In this document: positions 39,523 to 49,679 of the stretch, one piece after another
How positions within the stretch are numbered: the first letter of the stretch is position 1
Layout of the letters: each line of letters opens with the position of its first letter
Program-made: the position numbers and the translations under genes
Assembly (NCBI RefSeq): GCF_036503815.1
Contig: NZ_AP027764.1
Location: forward strand, 558,001-622,000
From: Escherichia coli
GTDB taxonomy: Bacteria > Pseudomonadota > Gammaproteobacteria > Enterobacterales > Enterobacteriaceae
Direction: 5' to 3'
DNA length: 64,000 nucleotides
The notes under the pieces: generated by a model
Told to the model about the DNA's origin: nothing
The model's database searches: none
What the model saw: the letters and a program-made list of their open reading frames with translations, nothing else

Positions 39523-40941
39523 TTAAACTTCCAGCCAGTTCATGATCCCATCTGCCGCCTTACGACCTTCGGCAATAGCGGTTACCACCAGATCAGAACC
39601 ACGGACGATATCGCCGCCAGCAAAGATTTTCGGGTTGCTGGTCTGGAAGGCATTTTCGTTGCCTTCCGGTGCGATAATTCGGCCTTGCGAATCCAGCTCG
39701 ACGCTGTGTTTTGCCAGCCATTCCATGCTGTGTGGACGGAAACCAAACGCCATGATCACCGCATCTGCCGGAACGATATGTTCGGATCCTGCCACGATCT
39801 CTGCGCGGCGACGGCCTTTGGCGTCCGGTTCACCCATTTCGGTGCGCACCATTTTCACGCCGCTGACTTTGCCGTTGCCGTTCACTTCAATACCCAGTGG
39901 CTGGACGTTGAATTTGAACTCAACACCTTCTTCCCGCGCGTTTTTCACTTCGCGGCGGGAACCCGGCATGTTCTCTTCATCACGACGATAGGCACAGGTG
40001 ACGTGTTTCGCCCCCTGGCGCACGGAAGTACGCACGCAGTCCATCGCGGTATCGCCACCGCCAAGTACCACCACGCGTTTGCCTTCCATGCTGACGAACG
40101 GTTCTTCGCGAGTTTCACCAAAGCCCATTAACTGTTTGGTGTTGGCGATAAGGAACGGCAGCGCTGCGTACACGCCATCGGCGTCTTCGTTTTCCAGTCC
40201 GCCGCGCATTGACTGATAAGTCCCGACGCCAAGGAACACCGCATCGTAATCACTCAGCAGATCGTCCAGCTGCACGTCGCGGCCCACTTCGGTATTGAGT
40301 TTGAATTCAATACCCATGCCGGTGAAGATTTCACGGCGGCGCGTCATTACCTCTTTTTCCAGCTTGAAAGCCGGAATACCGAAGGTCAGCAGGCCGCCAA
40401 TTTCCGGGTGACGGTCGAAGACGACCGCTTTTACGCCGTTGCGCGTCAGGACATCCGCACACGCCAGACCCGCCGGGCCTGCGCCGATAATCGCCACTTT
40501 TTTACCGGTTTGCTTCACGCCGGACATATCCGGACGCCAGCCCATTTCGAACGCTTTATCATTGATATAACGCTCAATGTTGCCGATGGTCACCGCGCCA
40601 AACTCATCGTTCAGCGTGCAGGAACCTTCGCACAGACGGTCCTGCGGGCAGACACGTCCGCAAACTTCCGGCAGGGTATTGGTCTGATGCGACAGTTCTG
40701 CCGCTTCAAAAATACGCCCCTCGTTGGCGAGCTTCAGCCAGTTCGGGATGTAGTTGTGTACCGGGCATTTCCACTCGCAGTATGGGTTGCCGCACGATAG
40801 GCAGCGGTCAGCCTGCGCTTTGGCCTGGCCTTCGGAAAACGGCTCGTAAATTTCAACAAACTCAATTTTGCGGATCTTCAGCGGTTTCTTTGGCGGATCA
40901 ACGCGCTGCAGGTCGATAAATTGATAAACATTCTGACTCAT
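39523..40941 (-). CDS. gltD: Glutamate synthase small subunit
   Basis: Beta subunit of NADPH-dependent glutamate synthase (GOGAT); passes electrons from NADPH through FAD to the large subunit. The 472-residue protein has two N-terminal cysteine clusters for [4Fe-4S] centres (C47, C50, C55, C59 and C94, C98, C104, C108), an FAD-binding GAGPAGLACADVL and an NADPH-binding VLGGGDTAMDC. It lies 12 bp after gltB on the same strand; no gltF follows, unlike K-12. Confidence 0.98.
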   Translation of the reverse strand: MSQNVYQFIDLQRVDPPKKPLKIRKIEFVEIYEPFSEGQAKAQADRCLSCGNPYCEWKCPVHNYIPNWLKLANEGRIFEAAELSHQTNTLPEVCGRVCPQDRLCEGSCTLNDEFGAVTIGNIERYINDKAFEMGWRPDMSGVKQTGKKVAIIGAGPAGLACADVLTRNGVKAVVFDRHPEIGGLLTFGIPAFKLEKEVMTRRREIFTGMGIEFKLNTEVGRDVQLDDLLSDYDAVFLGVGTYQSMRGGLENEDADGVYAALPFLIANTKQLMGFGETREEPFVSMEGKRVVVLGGGDTAMDCVRTSVRQGAKHVTCAYRRDEENMPGSRREVKNAREEGVEFKFNVQPLGIEVNGNGKVSGVKMVRTEMGEPDAKGRRRAEIVAGSEHIVPADAVIMAFGFRPHSMEWLAKHSVELDSQGRIIAPEGNENAFQTSNPKIFAGGDIVRGSDLVVTAIAEGRKAADGIMNWLEV

Positions 40942-40953
40942 TGTTGCTACCCC

Positions 40954-43900
40954 TTACTGCGCCTGCACGCGCAACTCTGCTGCGCTACGACTACGGTGAC
41001 CCAGCAGTGCTTTTACATCACTGGACTTCGGTTTAACCAGCGCAAATTTCGTGGCGAAGGTTGACCAGTTAGCCAGAATCTCTTCACCGCGCTGAGAACC
41101 GGTATGCTGGACATGCTCGGTGATAAGACCACGCAGATGCTCTTCATGGATCGCCAGGGAGTCAACGCTTAAGACCTCGACTAGTTCCGGGTTAACGCGT
41201 TTGCGGAAATCGCCGCTTTCATCGAGAACGTAAGCGAAGCCGCCGGTCATGCCCGCGCCGAAGTTAACGCCGGTTTTACCCAGAATACAGACGATACCGC
41301 CCGTCATATATTCACACCCGTTGTCGCCAATACCTTCAACCACGGTAATTGCACCGGAGTTACGCACGCCGAAACGTTCACCCGCGCGGCCTGCGGCATA
41401 CAGACGACCACCGGTCGCGCCATACAGGCAGGTATTGCCGATAATGCTTGCTTCATGGCTGCGGAAGGCTGAGCCAACCGGAGGACGAATGGCGATTAAG
41501 CCGCCCGCCATGCCTTTACCGACATAGTCGTTGGCATCACCGGTCAGGTACAGTTCCACGCCGCCCGCGTTCCACACACCGAAGCTCTGGCCTGCGGTGC
41601 CGTTGAAGTACGCTTTGATCGGATCGGCTGCCAGACCCTGATCGCCGTGCGTCTGGGCGATATAGCCTGAAAGCGACGCGCCGACAGAACGGTCGGTGTT
41701 GCGAATATCGAACCAGAAGGTTTTGCTCTGGCGCTCATCGACAAACGGTTTCGCCTGTTGCAGCAACTGCGCGTTCAGCAGGCCGTTATCAAACGGCGGG
41801 TTGTTTTCGGTGCAGTAGAGCGCCTTACCTGGATGCGGCTCGGCAGTCTCCAGCAGCTTGGACAGCGCCAGTTTCTGCTGTTTGGCGGTGAAACCGTCCA
41901 GCTCTTTGAGCAGGTCGGTACGGCCAATCAGATCCACCAGGCGCGTTACGCCCAGTTGCGCCATCAGCTCGCGGGTTTCACGGGCGATAAATTCAAAGTA
42001 GTTGGTCACTTTGAACGGCAAGCCGTGATAGTGGTTCTTACGCAGTTTGTCATCCTGAGTTGCTACACCGGTGGCGCAGTTGTTCAGGTGGCAGATTCGC
42101 AGGTATTTACAGCCGAGCGCCACCATCGGGCCAGTGCCGAAGCCGAAGCTTTCTGCGCCGAGAATCGCCGCTTTGATGATATCGACACCCGTTTTCAGGC
42201 CGCCATCGACCTGCAAACGGATCTTATGACGCAAGCCGTTGGCAACCAGCGCCTGTTGTGTTTCAACAAGCCCCAGTTCCCACGGGCAGCCTGCGTATTT
42301 CACCGATGAAAGCGGACTTGCGCCGGTGCCGCCGTCATAGCCTGCGATGGTGATCAAGTCCGCATAAGCTTTCGCCACGCCAGTCGCGATGGTGCCAACG
42401 CCCGGTTCAGAAACCAGCTTCACGGAGATCATCGCTTTCGGGTTGACCTGCTTGAGGTCGAAAATGAGCTGCGCTAAGTCCTCGATAGAGTAGATATCAT
42501 GGTGCGGCGGCGGAGAGATCAGCGTCACTCCGGGCACCGAATAGCGCAGTTTGGCGATGTAAGGAGTGACTTTATCGCCCGGCAACTGACCGCCTTCGCC
42601 CGGTTTCGCGCCCTGGGCGACTTTAATCTGAATGACGTCAGCATTGACCAGGTACGCCGGAGTAACGCCGAAGCGACCAGAAGCCACCTGCTTGATGCGC
42701 GACACTTTGTTAGTGCCGTAGCGCGCCGGATCTTCACCACCTTCACCGGAGTTCGAGTTACCGCCGATGCTATTCATCGCTTCCGCCAGCGCCTCGTGGG
42801 CTTCCGGGCTTAACGCGCCGATAGACATCGCAGCGGTATCGAAGCGTTTAAACAGTTCGCTTGCCGGTTCAACATCGGCAATGTTGACTGCGTTTTCACC
42901 CGGCGTAATTGCCAGCAGATCGCGCAGCGTGGTTGCCGGACGCTCATTAACCAGCTTCGCGTATTCCTGATAGTCGCTGTACTCGCCGCTTTGTACCGCC
43001 TGTTGCAGTGTGCGCACGACGTCCGGGTTGTAGGCGTGGTATTCGCCACCGTGCACGTATTTCAGCAAGCCGCCCTGGCTGATGGGCTTACGCGCCAGCC
43101 AGGCACGTTTCGACAGATTCAGCAGATCCTGCTGGAAGTCTTCAAAGCTTGCCCCACCAATGCGGCTAACCGCGCCCTGGAAGCACAGGCCCACTACATC
43201 ATCGTGCAGACCGACCGCTTCAAACAGTTTCGAGCAGCGGTAAGACGCGATGGTGGAGATGCCCATTTTGGACATGATTTTGTACAAGCCTTTGTTGATG
43301 CCGTTACGGTAGTTGAGCATCACGGTACGATAATCTTTGGCAATCGCGTGGGTGTCTACCAGGCGGCCCAGCGTTTCATAGGCAAGGTACGGATAAATAG
43401 CCGTTGCGCCAAAGCCCAGTAACACGGCGAAGTGGTGCGGATCGCGGGCGCTGGCGGTTTCGACGATGATGTTGGCATCGCAACGCAGGCTTTGATCGAC
43501 CAGACGAGTCTGGATCGCGCCAACCGCCATTGGGGCCGGAACTGGCAGGCGATCTTTAGCGATATTCCGGTCAGAAAGCACCAGCAGCACGGTGCCGCTA
43601 CGCACCATCTGTTCTGCTTTGTCGCACAGCTCTTTGACCGTCGCTTCGAGCGTGGTTTTAGTGACGTCAAAGGTGATATCCAGCGTATTTGCGCGGTAGT
43701 GCTCCTCTTTCATCGTCGTGAGCTGTTTGAAATCGGAGTAGAGCAGAATCGGCGATTTAAAGCTTAAACGGTGCGCCTGGCCCTCTGCTTCACAGAAGAC
43801 GTTCATTTCACGCCCGATGCTGGTGGCGAGCGACATAACATGCGCTTCACGCAGTGGGTCGATAGGCGGGTTAGTGACCTGGGCAAACTGCTGACGGAAG

Positions 43901-45414
43901 TAGTCGTAAATAATACGCGGCTGGCTGGAGAGCACGGCGAATGGGGTGTCGTCGCCCATCGAACCGACGGCTTCCTGACCGTTTTCACCCAGGACGCGGA
44001 TCACCGAATCCAGCTCTTCCGCGCTGTAGTTAAACTGTTTCTGGTAGCTGGCAAGCGTGTCGTCGTCCAGTTCGCGGCTACCCACTTCTTCATCGGGCAA
44101 GTCTTCAAACGGCACCAAACGGCGGACGTTTTTCTCCATCCACTCTTTATATGGATGGCGGCTTTTCAGATCGTCATCGGTTTCTGCCGAGTGCAGAATA
44201 CGCCCACTGCGGGTGTCGATAACCATCAGTTCGCCTGGCCCCACGCGGCCTTTTTCGACCACTTCGTCAGGCTGATAATCCCAGATACCGACTTCAGAGG
44301 CGCAGGTGATGAGCTTATCTTTGGTGATGACGTAGCGCGCCGGACGCAGACCGTTACGGTCGAGGTTACAGGCGGCAAAACGACCATCGGACATCACGAT
44401 GCCCGCCGGACCATCCCACGGCTCCATATGCATGGAGTTAAAGTCGAAGAAAGCGCGCAGCTCCGGGTCCATATCCGGGTTGTTCTGCCAGGCGGGTGGC
44501 ACTAACAGACGCATGGCGCGGATGATATCCATCCCGCCCGCCAGCAGCAGTTCCAGCATGTTATCCATGGAACTGGAGTCAGAACCGGTTTCGTTGACGA
44601 ACGGCGCGGCGTCGTGCAGGTCAGGGATCAGCGGTGTCTGGAATTTATAGGTACGCGCGCGCGCCCATTGGCGGTTACCGGTGATGGTGTTGATTTCACC
44701 GTTATGCGCCAGGTAGCGGAACGGCTGCGCCAGCGGCCAGCGCGGTACGGTGTTAGTGGAGAAGCGCTGGTGGAACAGGCAGATGGCCGATTCCAGACGC
44801 AGGTCCGCGAGGTCCAGGTAGAAGCGCGGCAGATCCGCCGGCATACACAGACCTTTATAGATGTTCACCAGATTCGACAGGCTACAGACGTAGAAGTCTT
44901 TGTCAGCTTCGAGACGCTTTTCAATGCGGCGGCGGGCGATAAACAGACGGCGCTCCATATCGCGCGGACGCCAACCTGCCGGGGCGTTCACAAAAATTTG
45001 CTCAATGCGTGGCAGAGAGGAGAGGGCGATTTCACCCAGCACGCCTTCGTTAGTGGGGACATCACGCCAGCCGACAATCGACAACGTTTCGCGTTGCAGC
45101 TCTTCTTCAACGATGCGGCGTGCGGTCGCGGCGAGTTCAGGATCTTTATTCAGGAAAAGCATCCCGACGGCGTAGTTTTTCGCTAAACGCCAGCCGCGCT
45201 CATGCGCAACAATGCGAAAAAAGCGATCCGGTTTTTGTAACAGCAAGCCGCAACCGTCACCGGTTTTACCATCGGCGAGAATCGCGCCACGGTGCTGCAT
45301 GCGGGCCAGTGCGTGTATTGCAGTACGCACTACCTTGTGGCTAGGTTCGCCTTCTATGTGGGCGATCAGGCCGAAACCACAGTTATCCCTCTCAAGGGAT
45401 TTATCGTACAACAT
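40954..45414 (-). CDS. gltB: Glutamate synthase large subunit
   Basis: Alpha subunit of GOGAT, which makes two glutamates from glutamine and 2-oxoglutarate. The 1486-residue precursor loses an 11-residue propeptide (MLYDKSLERDN), exposing the nucleophile Cys12 of the N-terminal amidotransferase domain (CGFGLIAH). The FMN/synthase domain and the [3Fe-4S] cysteines (CKYLRICHLNNC) are in the middle, and the gltB beta-helix domain ends the protein. I used the start with a strong GGGGAGG upstream; an in-frame 36-codon extension exists. First gene of gltBD. Confidence 0.97.
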   Translation of the reverse strand: MLYDKSLERDNCGFGLIAHIEGEPSHKVVRTAIHALARMQHRGAILADGKTGDGCGLLLQKPDRFFRIVAHERGWRLAKNYAVGMLFLNKDPELAATARRIVEEELQRETLSIVGWRDVPTNEGVLGEIALSSLPRIEQIFVNAPAGWRPRDMERRLFIARRRIEKRLEADKDFYVCSLSNLVNIYKGLCMPADLPRFYLDLADLRLESAICLFHQRFSTNTVPRWPLAQPFRYLAHNGEINTITGNRQWARARTYKFQTPLIPDLHDAAPFVNETGSDSSSMDNMLELLLAGGMDIIRAMRLLVPPAWQNNPDMDPELRAFFDFNSMHMEPWDGPAGIVMSDGRFAACNLDRNGLRPARYVITKDKLITCASEVGIWDYQPDEVVEKGRVGPGELMVIDTRSGRILHSAETDDDLKSRHPYKEWMEKNVRRLVPFEDLPDEEVGSRELDDDTLASYQKQFNYSAEELDSVIRVLGENGQEAVGSMGDDTPFAVLSSQPRIIYDYFRQQFAQVTNPPIDPLREAHVMSLATSIGREMNVFCEAEGQAHRLSFKSPILLYSDFKQLTTMKEEHYRANTLDITFDVTKTTLEATVKELCDKAEQMVRSGTVLLVLSDRNIAKDRLPVPAPMAVGAIQTRLVDQSLRCDANIIVETASARDPHHFAVLLGFGATAIYPYLAYETLGRLVDTHAIAKDYRTVMLNYRNGINKGLYKIMSKMGISTIASYRCSKLFEAVGLHDDVVGLCFQGAVSRIGGASFEDFQQDLLNLSKRAWLARKPISQGGLLKYVHGGEYHAYNPDVVRTLQQAVQSGEYSDYQEYAKLVNERPATTLRDLLAITPGENAVNIADVEPASELFKRFDTAAMSIGALSPEAHEALAEAMNSIGGNSNSGEGGEDPARYGTNKVSRIKQVASGRFGVTPAYLVNADVIQIKVAQGAKPGEGGQLPGDKVTPYIAKLRYSVPGVTLISPPPHHDIYSIEDLAQLIFDLKQVNPKAMISVKLVSEPGVGTIATGVAKAYADLITIAGYDGGTGASPLSSVKYAGCPWELGLVETQQALVANGLRHKIRLQVDGGLKTGVDIIKAAILGAESFGFGTGPMVALGCKYLRICHLNNCATGVATQDDKLRKNHYHGLPFKVTNYFEFIARETRELMAQLGVTRLVDLIGRTDLLKELDGFTAKQQKLALSKLLETAEPHPGKALYCTENNPPFDNGLLNAQLLQQAKPFVDERQSKTFWFDIRNTDRSVGASLSGYIAQTHGDQGLAADPIKAYFNGTAGQSFGVWNAGGVELYLTGDANDYVGKGMAGGLIAIRPPVGSAFRSHEASIIGNTCLYGATGGRLYAAGRAGERFGVRNSGAITVVEGIGDNGCEYMTGGIVCILGKTGVNFGAGMTGGFAYVLDESGDFRKRVNPELVEVLSVDSLAIHEEHLRGLITEHVQHTGSQRGEEILANWSTFATKFALVKPKSSDVKALLGHRSRSAAELRVQAQ

Positions 45415-46088
45415 ATCGTGAACCTCCCCCAGGCTCTGCGGGAACCCCACTTCCGAACCGCTGCGCACGGGCACAGAAAGAGCGTGGCGACGGGGTTTGC
45501 GTTTCATTCGCGCGCCTCGCATTCGCCCCCTTGTTGTCCTTTTCGCATCGATTAATACGGTGAAGAGGGGATCTCAATTACTGCATAAATATGATGAGCA
45601 GGCTGCTCATCCAGAAAGCTTCCAGCGGATTTCCAACTTATCGGGAAAGCTGATACAGGTCAAATGGCAAGCTTATTGGTACAGAAATGTGCTTTAGCGC
45701 AAAATTCTTTATTAATTTATTGAAATTAAAAAGGATTTGTTAATTAAGTTGAAAAGAGGCGTCGTTAGGGAAACAGTCAATTCCTGACTGTCATAAAGGC
45801 GTGTTAACCTTTATCCTGCCTTGAACTGACGAGAAAGGCAGTATTTTATACTGCATTAATTGGTAATGACGTTTCATGCTACTGTTTTTGCCTAAAATCC
45901 ATAACCTGATAAAAAAATCTGACACAAGATAAGCAAAAGTGATTTATGTGATTATGAATGAAATTTCGGTGATTTTGATTGATTATGCAGTTGATAAAGG
46001 CAGACCGGGACGATTGATCCAGGTCATCGCCGAATTGAGCTAAAAATGGCAGGCTTTGGCCTCTTTTCAAGGCGCGGTCTATCAGATT
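45415..46088. promoter_or_regulatory. gltB-yhcC divergent intergenic region
   Basis: About 670 bp without a supported gene. The left part is a possible in-frame gltB extension and the gltB leader; gltBD is known to respond to Lrp and other global regulators, but I could not assign a site. It contains a perfect 9-bp-arm palindrome at 45594-45612 and a long AT-rich segment (about 45690-45980). Confidence 0.65.
45594..45612. promoter_or_regulatory. Perfect 9-bp-arm palindrome upstream of gltB
   Basis: GATGAGCAG-G-CTGCTCATC, about 180 bp upstream of the gltB start codon. It could be an operator or a leader hairpin; I do not recognise its consensus. Confidence 0.5.
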
Positions 46089-47018
46089 ATGCAGTTACAG
46101 AAATTAGTCAATATGTTTGGTGGTGATCTCACCCGTCGTTATGGGCAAAAGGTGCATAAGCTGACGCTGCACGGCGGTTTTAGCTGCCCTAACCGTGACG
46201 GTACCATCGGGCGTGGTGGCTGCACATTCTGTAATGTTGCCTCGTTTGCCGATGAAGCGCAGCAGCATCATTCCATTGCCGAGCAACTGGCGCACCAGGC
46301 GAATTTAGTTAACCGCGCTAAACGCTATCTGGCCTACTTTCAGGCGTATACCAGCACCTTTGCCGAAGTTCAGGTGCTGCGTTCTATGTATCAGCAGGCG
46401 GTGAGCCAGGCCAATATTGTCGGTTTGTGTGTTGGTACCCGCCCGGACTGCGTGCCGGATGCGGTGCTGGATCTGCTTTGCGAATATAAAGACCAGGGCT
46501 ACGAAGTGTGGCTGGAGCTGGGGCTACAAACCGCCCACGACAAAACGCTGCATCGCATCAATCGCGGTCATGATTTTGCCTGCTATCAGCGCACGACGCA
46601 GCTGGCGCGTGAGCGCGGGCTGAAGGTGTGTTCTCACTTAATTGTCGGCCTGCCTGGAGAAGGGCAGGCTGAATGTTTGCAAACGCTGGAGCGAGTGGTT
46701 GAAACCGGCGTGGACGGCATAAAGCTGCATCCGCTACATATAGTAAAAGGCAGCATTATGGCGAAAGCCTGGGAAGCGGGGCGTTTGAACGGTATTGAAC
46801 TGGACGATTACACGCTCACTGCCGGAGAAATGATTCGCCATACGCCACCGGAAGTGATCTACCACCGCATTTCCGCCAGCGCCCGTCGCCCGACGCTGCT
46901 TGCTCCGCTGTGGTGCGAAAATCGATGGACGGGAATGGTCGAGCTGGATCGCTATCTGAATGAACATGGCGTACAGGGATCGGCGCTGGGACGTCCGTGG
47001 CTACCTCCAACGGCGTAG
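46089..47018 (+). CDS. yhcC: YhcC, radical SAM protein
   Basis: Radical-SAM enzyme of the TIGR01212/Elp3-like group; target not established with certainty. The 309-residue product has a cysteine cluster C33-x11-C45-x2-C48 (SCPNRDGTIGRGGCTFC) typical of this branch, in place of the usual CxxxCxxC. The ATG at 46089 (MQLQKLVNMF) gives the known length. It is divergent from gltB and followed after 95 bp by arcB. Confidence 0.95.
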   Translation: MQLQKLVNMFGGDLTRRYGQKVHKLTLHGGFSCPNRDGTIGRGGCTFCNVASFADEAQQHHSIAEQLAHQANLVNRAKRYLAYFQAYTSTFAEVQVLRSMYQQAVSQANIVGLCVGTRPDCVPDAVLDLLCEYKDQGYEVWLELGLQTAHDKTLHRINRGHDFACYQRTTQLARERGLKVCSHLIVGLPGEGQAECLQTLERVVETGVDGIKLHPLHIVKGSIMAKAWEAGRLNGIELDDYTLTAGEMIRHTPPEVIYHRISASARRPTLLAPLWCENRWTGMVELDRYLNEHGVQGSALGRPWLPPTA

Positions 47019-47113
47019 GCCATTGAGGGGAATTCCGCATTTCTCACACAATTTATAACGTAACTGTCAGAATTGGGTATTATTGGGGCAGGTTGTCGTG
47101 AAGGAATTCCCTA

Positions 47114-49450
47114 ATGAAGCAAATTCGTCTGCTGGCGCAGTATTATGTTGACCTGATGATGAAGTTAGGTCTGGTGCGCTTCTCAATGTTGCTGGCGCTG
47201 GCCCTCGTCGTTCTTGCCATTGTGGTACAAATGGCGGTGACCATGGTGCTGCATGGTCAAGTCGAAAGCATTGATGTTATTCGTTCTATTTTCTTTGGTC
47301 TGCTGATTACGCCGTGGGCGGTCTACTTTCTTTCAGTGGTCGTTGAGCAACTGGAGGAGTCACGACAACGTCTGTCACGGCTGGTGCAAAAACTGGAGGA
47401 GATGCGCGAGCGCGATTTGAGCCTCAACGTTCAGTTAAAAGATAATATTGCCCAGCTAAATCAGGAAATTGCCGTTCGTGAAAAAGCGGAAGCAGAACTG
47501 CAGGAAACCTTCGGCCAACTGAAAATTGAAATTAAAGAGCGCGAAGAGACACAAATTCAGCTCGAGCAGCAATCCTCATTCTTACGTTCCTTCCTTGATG
47601 CTTCACCCGACCTGGTTTTTTATCGTAACGAAGATAAAGAGTTTTCCGGCTGTAACCGCGCGATGGAGCTGCTGACCGGAAAAAGCGAAAAACAACTGGT
47701 TCATTTAAAACCTGCTGATGTTTACTCACCGGAAGCCGCTGCGAAAGTCATTGAAACCGATGAAAAAGTGTTCCGTCATAATGTGTCACTGACCTATGAG
47801 CAGTGGCTGGATTATCCCGACGGACGCAAAGCCTGCTTTGAAATCCGTAAAGTGCCGTACTACGACCGCGTGGGTAAACGTCACGGTTTGATGGGCTTTG
47901 GTCGCGACATTACCGAGCGTAAGCGGTATCAGGATGCACTTGAACGCGCCAGCCGCGACAAAACGACGTTTATTTCCACCATCAGTCACGAATTGCGTAC
48001 ACCGCTGAACGGTATCGTCGGCCTGAGCCGCATTCTGCTGGATACCGAACTCACCGCCGAGCAGGAAAAATATCTCAAAACCATCCATGTTTCTGCCGTC
48101 ACGCTGGGGAATATCTTCAACGATATTATCGACATGGATAAGATGGAACGGCGCAAGGTCCAGCTTGATAATCAGCCGGTTGATTTCACCAGCTTCCTTG
48201 CCGATCTGGAAAATCTCTCCGCATTGCAGGCGCAACAGAAAGGATTGCGCTTTAATCTGGAGCCGACGCTGCCATTACCGCATCAGGTCATTACCGACGG
48301 GACGCGTTTACGGCAGATCCTGTGGAACCTCATCAGTAACGCCGTCAAATTCACCCAGCAAGGCCAGGTTACCGTGCGCGTGCGCTACGATGAAGGCGAT
48401 ATGCTGCATTTTGAAGTGGAAGATTCCGGCATTGGCATTCCGCAGGATGAGCTGGATAAAATCTTCGCCATGTATTACCAGGTGAAAGACAGTCATGGCG
48501 GTAAACCTGCCACTGGCACCGGTATTGGTCTGGCCGTTTCTCGTCGTCTGGCGAAAAATATGGGCGGCGATATTACGGTTACCAGCGAACAGGGCAAAGG
48601 TTCCACCTTTACGTTGACGATCCACGCACCATCGGTGGCTGAAGAGGTCGATGATGCGTTTGACGAAGACGATATGCCTTTACCGGCGCTGAATGTGCTG
48701 CTGGTGGAGGACATTGAACTGAACGTGATTGTCGCGCGTTCTGTGCTGGAAAAATTAGGAAACAGCGTTGATGTCGCAATGACCGGCAAGGCGGCGCTGG
48801 AGATGTTTAAACCGGGTGAATACGACCTGGTGTTGCTGGATATTCAGTTGCCAGATATGACCGGGCTGGATATCTCTCGTGAACTGACGAAGCGATATCC
48901 GCGCGAGGATTTACCACCGCTGGTAGCCTTAACCGCTAACGTGCTGAAAGACAAACAAGAGTACCTCAATGCTGGAATGGATGATGTGCTGAGTAAGCCG
49001 CTTTCTGTTCCGGCGCTAACCGCGATGATCAAGAAATTCTGGGATACCCAGGATGATGAGGAGAGCACGGTGACGACAGAAGAGAACAGCAAATCTGAAG
49101 CATTACTCGATATTCCCATGCTGGAACAGTATCTCGAACTTGTAGGACCGAAGCTGATTACCGACGGGTTAGCGGTGTTTGAGAAGATGATGCCGGGCTA
49201 TGTGAGTGTACTGGAGTCGAACCTGACGGCGCAGGATAAAAAAGGCATCGTCGAGGAAGGGCATAAAATTAAAGGCGCGGCGGGTTCAGTGGGGTTACGC
49301 CATCTGCAACAGCTGGGTCAGCAAATTCAGTCTCCTGACCTTCCAGCCTGGGAAGATAACGTCGGTGAATGGATTGAAGAGATGAAAGAAGAGTGGCGTC
49401 ACGACGTAGAAGTACTGAAAGCGTGGGTGGCAAAAGCTACTAAAAAATGA
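47114..49450 (+). CDS. arcB: ArcB anaerobic sensor hybrid kinase
   Basis: Inner-membrane hybrid histidine kinase that senses the quinone pool and phosphorylates ArcA (and RpoS regulator RssB). The 778-residue protein has two membrane segments (about residues 25-45 and 58-77), a coiled coil, a PAS domain with the redox cysteines C180 and C241, the histidine kinase domain with His292 (TISHELRTP), a receiver with Asp576 (LLLDIQLPD) and a C-terminal HPt with His717 (GHKIKGAAGSVG). Its 3' end overlaps the antisense sRNA ArcZ by a few bases. Confidence 0.98.
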   Translation: MKQIRLLAQYYVDLMMKLGLVRFSMLLALALVVLAIVVQMAVTMVLHGQVESIDVIRSIFFGLLITPWAVYFLSVVVEQLEESRQRLSRLVQKLEEMRERDLSLNVQLKDNIAQLNQEIAVREKAEAELQETFGQLKIEIKEREETQIQLEQQSSFLRSFLDASPDLVFYRNEDKEFSGCNRAMELLTGKSEKQLVHLKPADVYSPEAAAKVIETDEKVFRHNVSLTYEQWLDYPDGRKACFEIRKVPYYDRVGKRHGLMGFGRDITERKRYQDALERASRDKTTFISTISHELRTPLNGIVGLSRILLDTELTAEQEKYLKTIHVSAVTLGNIFNDIIDMDKMERRKVQLDNQPVDFTSFLADLENLSALQAQQKGLRFNLEPTLPLPHQVITDGTRLRQILWNLISNAVKFTQQGQVTVRVRYDEGDMLHFEVEDSGIGIPQDELDKIFAMYYQVKDSHGGKPATGTGIGLAVSRRLAKNMGGDITVTSEQGKGSTFTLTIHAPSVAEEVDDAFDEDDMPLPALNVLLVEDIELNVIVARSVLEKLGNSVDVAMTGKAALEMFKPGEYDLVLLDIQLPDMTGLDISRELTKRYPREDLPPLVALTANVLKDKQEYLNAGMDDVLSKPLSVPALTAMIKKFWDTQDDEESTVTTEENSKSEALLDIPMLEQYLELVGPKLITDGLAVFEKMMPGYVSVLESNLTAQDKKGIVEEGHKIKGAAGSVGLRHLQQLGQQIQSPDLPAWEDNVGEWIEEMKEEWRHDVEVLKAWVAKATKK

Positions 49451-49562
49451 CCCCGGCTAGACCGGGGTGCGCGAATACTGCGCCAACACCAGGGAAATCT
49501 TGGCTGCGCCGTAAATTATTATGATGAGTTACAAGGGCACAGCACTGTTTTTCAGGCCGCAC
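49442..49562 (-). ncRNA. arcZ: ArcZ (RyhA/SraH) small RNA
   Basis: Hfq-dependent sRNA that activates rpoS translation and represses genes such as flhDC; ArcA represses it, and it feeds back on arcB. The - strand begins GTGCGGCCTGAAAAACAGTG and ends in a terminator CCCCGG-tctag-CCGGGG followed by T-rich sequence, matching ArcZ as I remember it (about 121 nt) and its arcB-elbB location. The last bases overlap the arcB stop region antisense. Confidence 0.93.
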
Positions 49563-49679
49563 GCAGTTAAGATAGCAAAACTTAAATGATTTGTTACATG
49601 AATCAGTTAAATGTGTGATGCGTAGCATTTTTATTAAAAAAATTAATGTGTTTCAGTCAATTGCGAAAGGATGATCACA

